Assembly (NCBI GenBank): GCA_035542775.1
Contig: DATKKX010000452.1
Location: forward strand, 1 to 25,510
Direction of reading: 5' to 3'
From: DATKKX01 sp035542775
GTDB lineage: Bacteria; Planctomycetota; Phycisphaerae; UBA1845; UTPLA1
DNA length: 25,510 nucleotides
Of the stretch, positions 22,339 through 25,510 are shown in pieces. The notes under the pieces are model-generated. The model saw nothing but the letters and a program-made list of their open reading frames with translations, searched no databases and was not told where the DNA came from. Numbering within the stretch: the first letter of the stretch is position 1; each line of letters begins with the position of its first letter. The position numbers and the translations under genes were made by a program.

Positions 22339-22396
22339 TGAACGACGGTGCAAGCGCTTGGTGCCGACGACGGCGGCAAAGGGGGAGGATCGGCCC

Positions 22397-24928
22397 ATGT
22401 CGTGCTTGACAGCCGAACAACTCGAGTCATTGGCCCGAGACGCGCTGGATGGGCAGTCAGCCGCGCCCCTCCTGGAGCACGTGAGTCATTGCGCAGGCTG
22501 CCGGACTCGCTTGGAAGTGCTCCGTCCACCTGAATCCCTGCCGGCCAAACTGCCAAGCCCGCCCCCGCTGGACCTCGCGGCGGCATCGGCGGATGCGGCG
22601 TCGCTGGAGCGACCTTCTCATCCTCGCGCCGGCGATCAGCTCGCAACCACTGAGCAGCGAAACCCCCGTCAGGGGGATGGCGGCGCGATGCCGTACTTCT
22701 CCGCCCCTCCGCCGGACTCTTTCGTCGGCTATCAGATCATTCGCGAAATCCACCGTGGCGGCCAGGGCGTGGTCTATCAGGCGGTGCAGAAGTCCACCAA
22801 GCGCCGCGTGGCCATCAAGGTGATGAAGGAAGGGCCGTTCGCCACCAGGTCGGAACGGGCCCGCTTCGAGCGCGAAGTCGAGATCCTCGGCCAACTCAAC
22901 CACCCCAACATCGTCACCGTCCACGACAGCGGCCAGGCGGCGGGCTCTTTCTACTACGTGATGGACTACATCAGCGGCCAGCCGCTGGATGTGTGGATGG
23001 CCGGCGGCCCGCGAACCATCGAGCAGACGCTGCGGCTGTTCCAGAAGATCTGCGAGGCCGTCCACACCGCCCACCTCCGCGGCATCATCCACCGCGATTT
23101 GAAGCCCGGCAACATCCGCATCGACGAGAACGGCGAGCCGCACATCCTGGATTTCGGCCTGGCCAAGGTGGCCCGCGGAGCGGAAGAAGCCTCGCTGATG
23201 ACCATGACCGGTCAGTTCATGGGCAGCCTGCCCTGGGCCAGCCCGGAACAAGCCGAGGGCCGACCCAGCAAGATCGACATCCGCACGGATGTTTACTCGC
23301 TGGGTGTCATTCTGTACCAGATGCTGACCGGCAGGTTCCCTTACGAAGTCGCCGGCAATATGCGTGACGTGCTGGACCGGATCATAAGGGCCGAGCCCGT
23401 CCGGCCAAGCACCGTGCGGCGGCAGATCGGCGATGAGGTCGAAACGATCGTTCTGAAGTGCCTCAGCAAAGAGCGCGAGCGGCGCTACGGTGCCGCGGGC
23501 GCGCTCGCCGAAGATGTCCGCCGCTACTTGGCGGGCGAGCCGATTCAGGCACGGCGCGACAGCGTGATCTACATCGCATGGGTACGCATGCGCCAACTGC
23601 AACGGCGGCATCCGTTCGTGGTCCTTCTTGGTTGTTTGGCGGCCGTTGCCCTCATGACCCAGTACCTCGTCGTCCCGGTGGTTTATGAGTGGACGCCGCT
23701 CAATGATTACTACGAACGAGCGCTGATGGGTATCTCCGCGACGCCCCCTTCACGGGGCCTCAAACACGTTCGCGTAATCGCCCTCACCGACGACACCGAC
23801 ATTGCCATGCTGGCAAACGCCGCCGGCCTGTCGGGCGTCAGCGCCGAAAACACGCTTAGCCTCCGGCGCCTGCACGGAGCCCTGATGGAACGGCTGGCTG
23901 CGGCGGGACTGCGCGTGCTCGTTTGGGACATCGAATTCGCCCGCCCCGCGGCGTTCGACGAAGATCTCGAGCGCGGCATCGAGGCCGTGCGCGCCCAGGG
24001 GGCGGACGTGCTGGCCAGCCTGGGGGGCTGGAGGATCGTTGACACCGGGCTGCCCGAGTTGAGCGCCGCAATTCTACCGCATGTCAAATGGGGCGCAGCC
24101 AGTGGAGATTTCTCGAATGATCGCTTCTGGTCGCTCGACGTCTATGTCGAACGAGCTGATCGCGAGCCGGTGCCGTCACTGGCCCTGCTGGCGCTCGTCT
24201 CCTACCGCCACCCGGGAGCGGAGGCACGCCTGCTGGTCGATCCCTCAAACCAGAGCATTAGCTTGCGATACTGGAAGCCGGATCCGGCCGTACCGCAGGC
24301 CAAGCGCTGGCTCGGCAACGACGAATCCGTCCCGCTGACCGGTTTATGGCACTACGAGGACGAAAAAGGCGAGCTCGGCCTGCAGCGCGGGGACTCGATC
24401 GGGAGCTACTACATCACCGTCCCGTCGGATGATGTGCTGAAACGCTGTACGTTGGAATACCAGGATGTGTTTCTGGCTGAAGCACCGCAACTGCGCGACT
24501 GGTTGGCCGATCGCGTGGTCATCGTCGGCGATCTGCGGGCCAAGGCCCCGGCATACCCGTACCGGGATGGTCGCAGCATACCAGCCCCCTATGCTCAGGC
24601 GGCTGCCATTGAATCGCTGGCCGAGGGATTCGCCATGCGGGCACCGACGACGCTGCATACCGTGATGTTTATCGCCCTCGCATTGCTGGCCGGTAGCGCC
24701 GTGGGATTGCTGCTTCGCCGGTCTGTTCTCCGGGGCACGGCGCTCCTGGCGATACTCGTTGCATTGATCGTCATCGCGTCGCTCGAAGCTTACCGTGGAT
24801 TCCAATACCTGGTGAACCCATTGGTGCCGGCTTTCGCCGTGGTAATGAGCGGCGTTTTCGTGGCGTTCCTCCGCCGATCCACGCGGGACGCACACGTAGG
24901 AACCGAGGCAAAGGAGACGTTCTTATGA
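22397..24928 (+). CDS. Membrane Ser/Thr protein kinase with zinc-finger N-terminus and CHASE2 domain
   Basis: 843 residues starting MSCLTAEQLESLARDAL after a strong GGGGGAGG Shine-Dalgarno. Residues 20-40 contain His28, Cys32 and Cys35 (Hx3Cx2C), like the anti-sigma zinc finger. A Pro/Ala-rich linker leads to a Hanks-type kinase (about 112-380): GGQG loop, Lys141 (VAIKVM), HRDLKPGN with Asp234, DFG at 252-254 and SPEQAEG. One transmembrane segment (about 406-428) precedes an extracytoplasmic CHASE2-like sensor (about 430-745; VLVWDIEFARP, VVIVGDL, PYAQAAAIESL). Three closing transmembrane segments follow (about 753-825). In most CHASE2 receptors the sensor precedes the output domain; here the output is N-terminal. 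All catalytic motifs are intact, so it should be active. Its stop overlaps the start of the next gene as ATGA, implying coupling to the lipoprotein. Confidence 0.9.
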   Translation: MSCLTAEQLESLARDALDGQSAAPLLEHVSHCAGCRTRLEVLRPPESLPAKLPSPPPLDLAAASADAASLERPSHPRAGDQLATTEQRNPRQGDGGAMPYFSAPPPDSFVGYQIIREIHRGGQGVVYQAVQKSTKRRVAIKVMKEGPFATRSERARFEREVEILGQLNHPNIVTVHDSGQAAGSFYYVMDYISGQPLDVWMAGGPRTIEQTLRLFQKICEAVHTAHLRGIIHRDLKPGNIRIDENGEPHILDFGLAKVARGAEEASLMTMTGQFMGSLPWASPEQAEGRPSKIDIRTDVYSLGVILYQMLTGRFPYEVAGNMRDVLDRIIRAEPVRPSTVRRQIGDEVETIVLKCLSKERERRYGAAGALAEDVRRYLAGEPIQARRDSVIYIAWVRMRQLQRRHPFVVLLGCLAAVALMTQYLVVPVVYEWTPLNDYYERALMGISATPPSRGLKHVRVIALTDDTDIAMLANAAGLSGVSAENTLSLRRLHGALMERLAAAGLRVLVWDIEFARPAAFDEDLERGIEAVRAQGADVLASLGGWRIVDTGLPELSAAILPHVKWGAASGDFSNDRFWSLDVYVERADREPVPSLALLALVSYRHPGAEARLLVDPSNQSISLRYWKPDPAVPQAKRWLGNDESVPLTGLWHYEDEKGELGLQRGDSIGSYYITVPSDDVLKRCTLEYQDVFLAEAPQLRDWLADRVVIVGDLRAKAPAYPYRDGRSIPAPYAQAAAIESLAEGFAMRAPTTLHTVMFIALALLAGSAVGLLLRRSVLRGTALLAILVALIVIASLEAYRGFQYLVNPLVPAFAVVMSGVFVAFLRRSTRDAHVGTEAKETFL

Positions 24929-25510
24929 AACAGTGGATAGTGATCATGGTCGCTGCGATTACGATAGAATTGGCAGGCTGCCAGGCTCCCGAGGCGCGGC
25001 ATGGCAAGCCGCGCCGTTTCGAGTTTCCCCACGGCCCCGGCATGGTGGCAAGGATCCTCGACGTCAAACCTCTCCCTTCTGGGGTGCCGACCGATATCTC
25101 GGAGGTCATACAGTTGCCGGATGTCGCGGTGAGCGAATGTACCTGGCGGATTCTGGCCGGCCCGAACTCCAGTACCTGCCCGGCAACCGTCACCTATGAT
25201 GATCGGGCTGGCGGACTGGACATCCTGGTCGACAAAGGATGGGTGTACGTGGTCGTGGTGCGGACTCCGAGCAGCGGAACCCCGGCGGGCAGCAGTTGGG
25301 GAAAGGCAAGAACCCGGCGCGTCTCAGGCACAGCCTCTGGAACGCGTTTCCTTGTGCAGGAGCAGGGCAACATGCACCGTGTGATCCAACTGAGCAGCGG
25401 GGCGTCGGACAAGGTTACCGCCACCCTTGAGGCTTCGGCGAAAGACACCCAGGACCTGACCAGCGGGCGCACCTACTTTGAGGTAGGCGAGGACGCCCAG
25501 CGATTGCCTC
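24925..25510 (+). CDS. Lipoprotein with FecR-like segment, partial at the right edge
   Basis: Open to the window end (at least 195 residues, no stop). The N-terminus MKQWIVIMVAAITIELAGC is a lipoprotein signal with Cys19 after LAG, so the protein should be membrane-anchored outside the cytosol. AAAGGAGA precedes the ATG by about eight bases, and the ATG overlaps the kinase stop codon (24925-24928). Residues about 100-190 (VDKGWVYVVVVRTP, SGTRFLV, VIQLSSG, GRTYFEVGED) resemble the FecR fold, in which a TPxA...GTxFxV strand pattern is diagnostic; the match is by eye and moderate. FecR-like proteins are often encoded beside CHASE2 receptors, so it is probably a partner or ligand-binding component of the kinase. 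Confidence 0.8.
   Translation, partial: MKQWIVIMVAAITIELAGCQAPEARHGKPRRFEFPHGPGMVARILDVKPLPSGVPTDISEVIQLPDVAVSECTWRILAGPNSSTCPATVTYDDRAGGLDILVDKGWVYVVVVRTPSSGTPAGSSWGKARTRRVSGTASGTRFLVQEQGNMHRVIQLSSGASDKVTATLEASAKDTQDLTSGRTYFEVGEDAQRLP

Noticed and set aside
22457..23611. 384-codon minus-strand frame opposite the kinase domain
   Set aside because: The kinase motifs on the plus strand are complete, and the antisense sequence is Asp/Ala/Val-rich with no family resemblance.

Overview
This 25.5 kb window is a GC-rich, densely packed chromosomal segment with 18 protein-coding genes: 17 complete and one running off the right edge. The gene content suggests a member of the Planctomycetota, perhaps Phycisphaerae. 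The grounds are a PASTA-less Ser/Thr kinase with the SPEQAEG activation-segment style, long tetratricopeptide-repeat (TPR) proteins, non-canonical ribosomal-operon neighbours, and a free-standing MEMO-family protein. This is inference from gene style; there is no rRNA or other phylogenetic marker here beyond housekeeping proteins. No tRNA, rRNA, CRISPR array, transposase or phage gene was seen, and no gene-free stretch exceeds 300 bases.

Layout. (1) 40-3019: asparagine synthetase (minus) and a MEMO/AmmeMemoRadiSam-B protein (plus), divergent. (2) 3023-6019, minus strand: def, fmt and rsmB in that transcriptional order. These are peptide deformylase, Met-tRNA formyltransferase and 16S rRNA m5C methyltransferase; fmt and rsmB overlap by ATGA. 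(3) 6198-8809, plus strand: a TPR protein of unknown function, ribosomal protein bS20, and a TlyA/FtsJ-type rRNA methyltransferase without the usual S4 domain. Two copies of a hairpin repeat flank rpsT, and a degenerate third copy forms the 3' end of asnB. (4) 18459 down to 8882, minus strand: nusA, infB, a DUF503/YlxP gene, rbfA, an endonuclease III-like gene with a histone-H1-like tail, a large TPR lipoprotein gene and a yebC gene. Much of this is a version of the bacterial nusA-infB-rbfA cluster, but rimP and ylxR are not present locally. (5) 18728-19906, minus strand: an orphan CUT1-type sugar ABC ATPase. It is separated from nusA by a leader holding a possible H-type pseudoknot and a good intrinsic terminator. 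(6) 20173-25510, plus strand: guaA, an Rrf2-type iron-sulfur regulator, and a two-gene envelope-signalling module. That module is a zinc-finger/kinase/CHASE2 membrane protein translationally coupled to a lipoprotein with a FecR-like segment, cut by the window edge.

Functionally, most of the window concerns translation and its quality: initiation (infB, fmt, def), ribosome assembly and modification (rbfA, rsmB, the TlyA-like enzyme, bS20), transcription-translation control (nusA) and a translation-associated factor (yebC). The most interesting material is non-housekeeping: the nusA leader RNA, the hairpin repeat family, the divergent glycosylase-like protein inside the translation cluster, and the kinase-CHASE2/lipoprotein pair.
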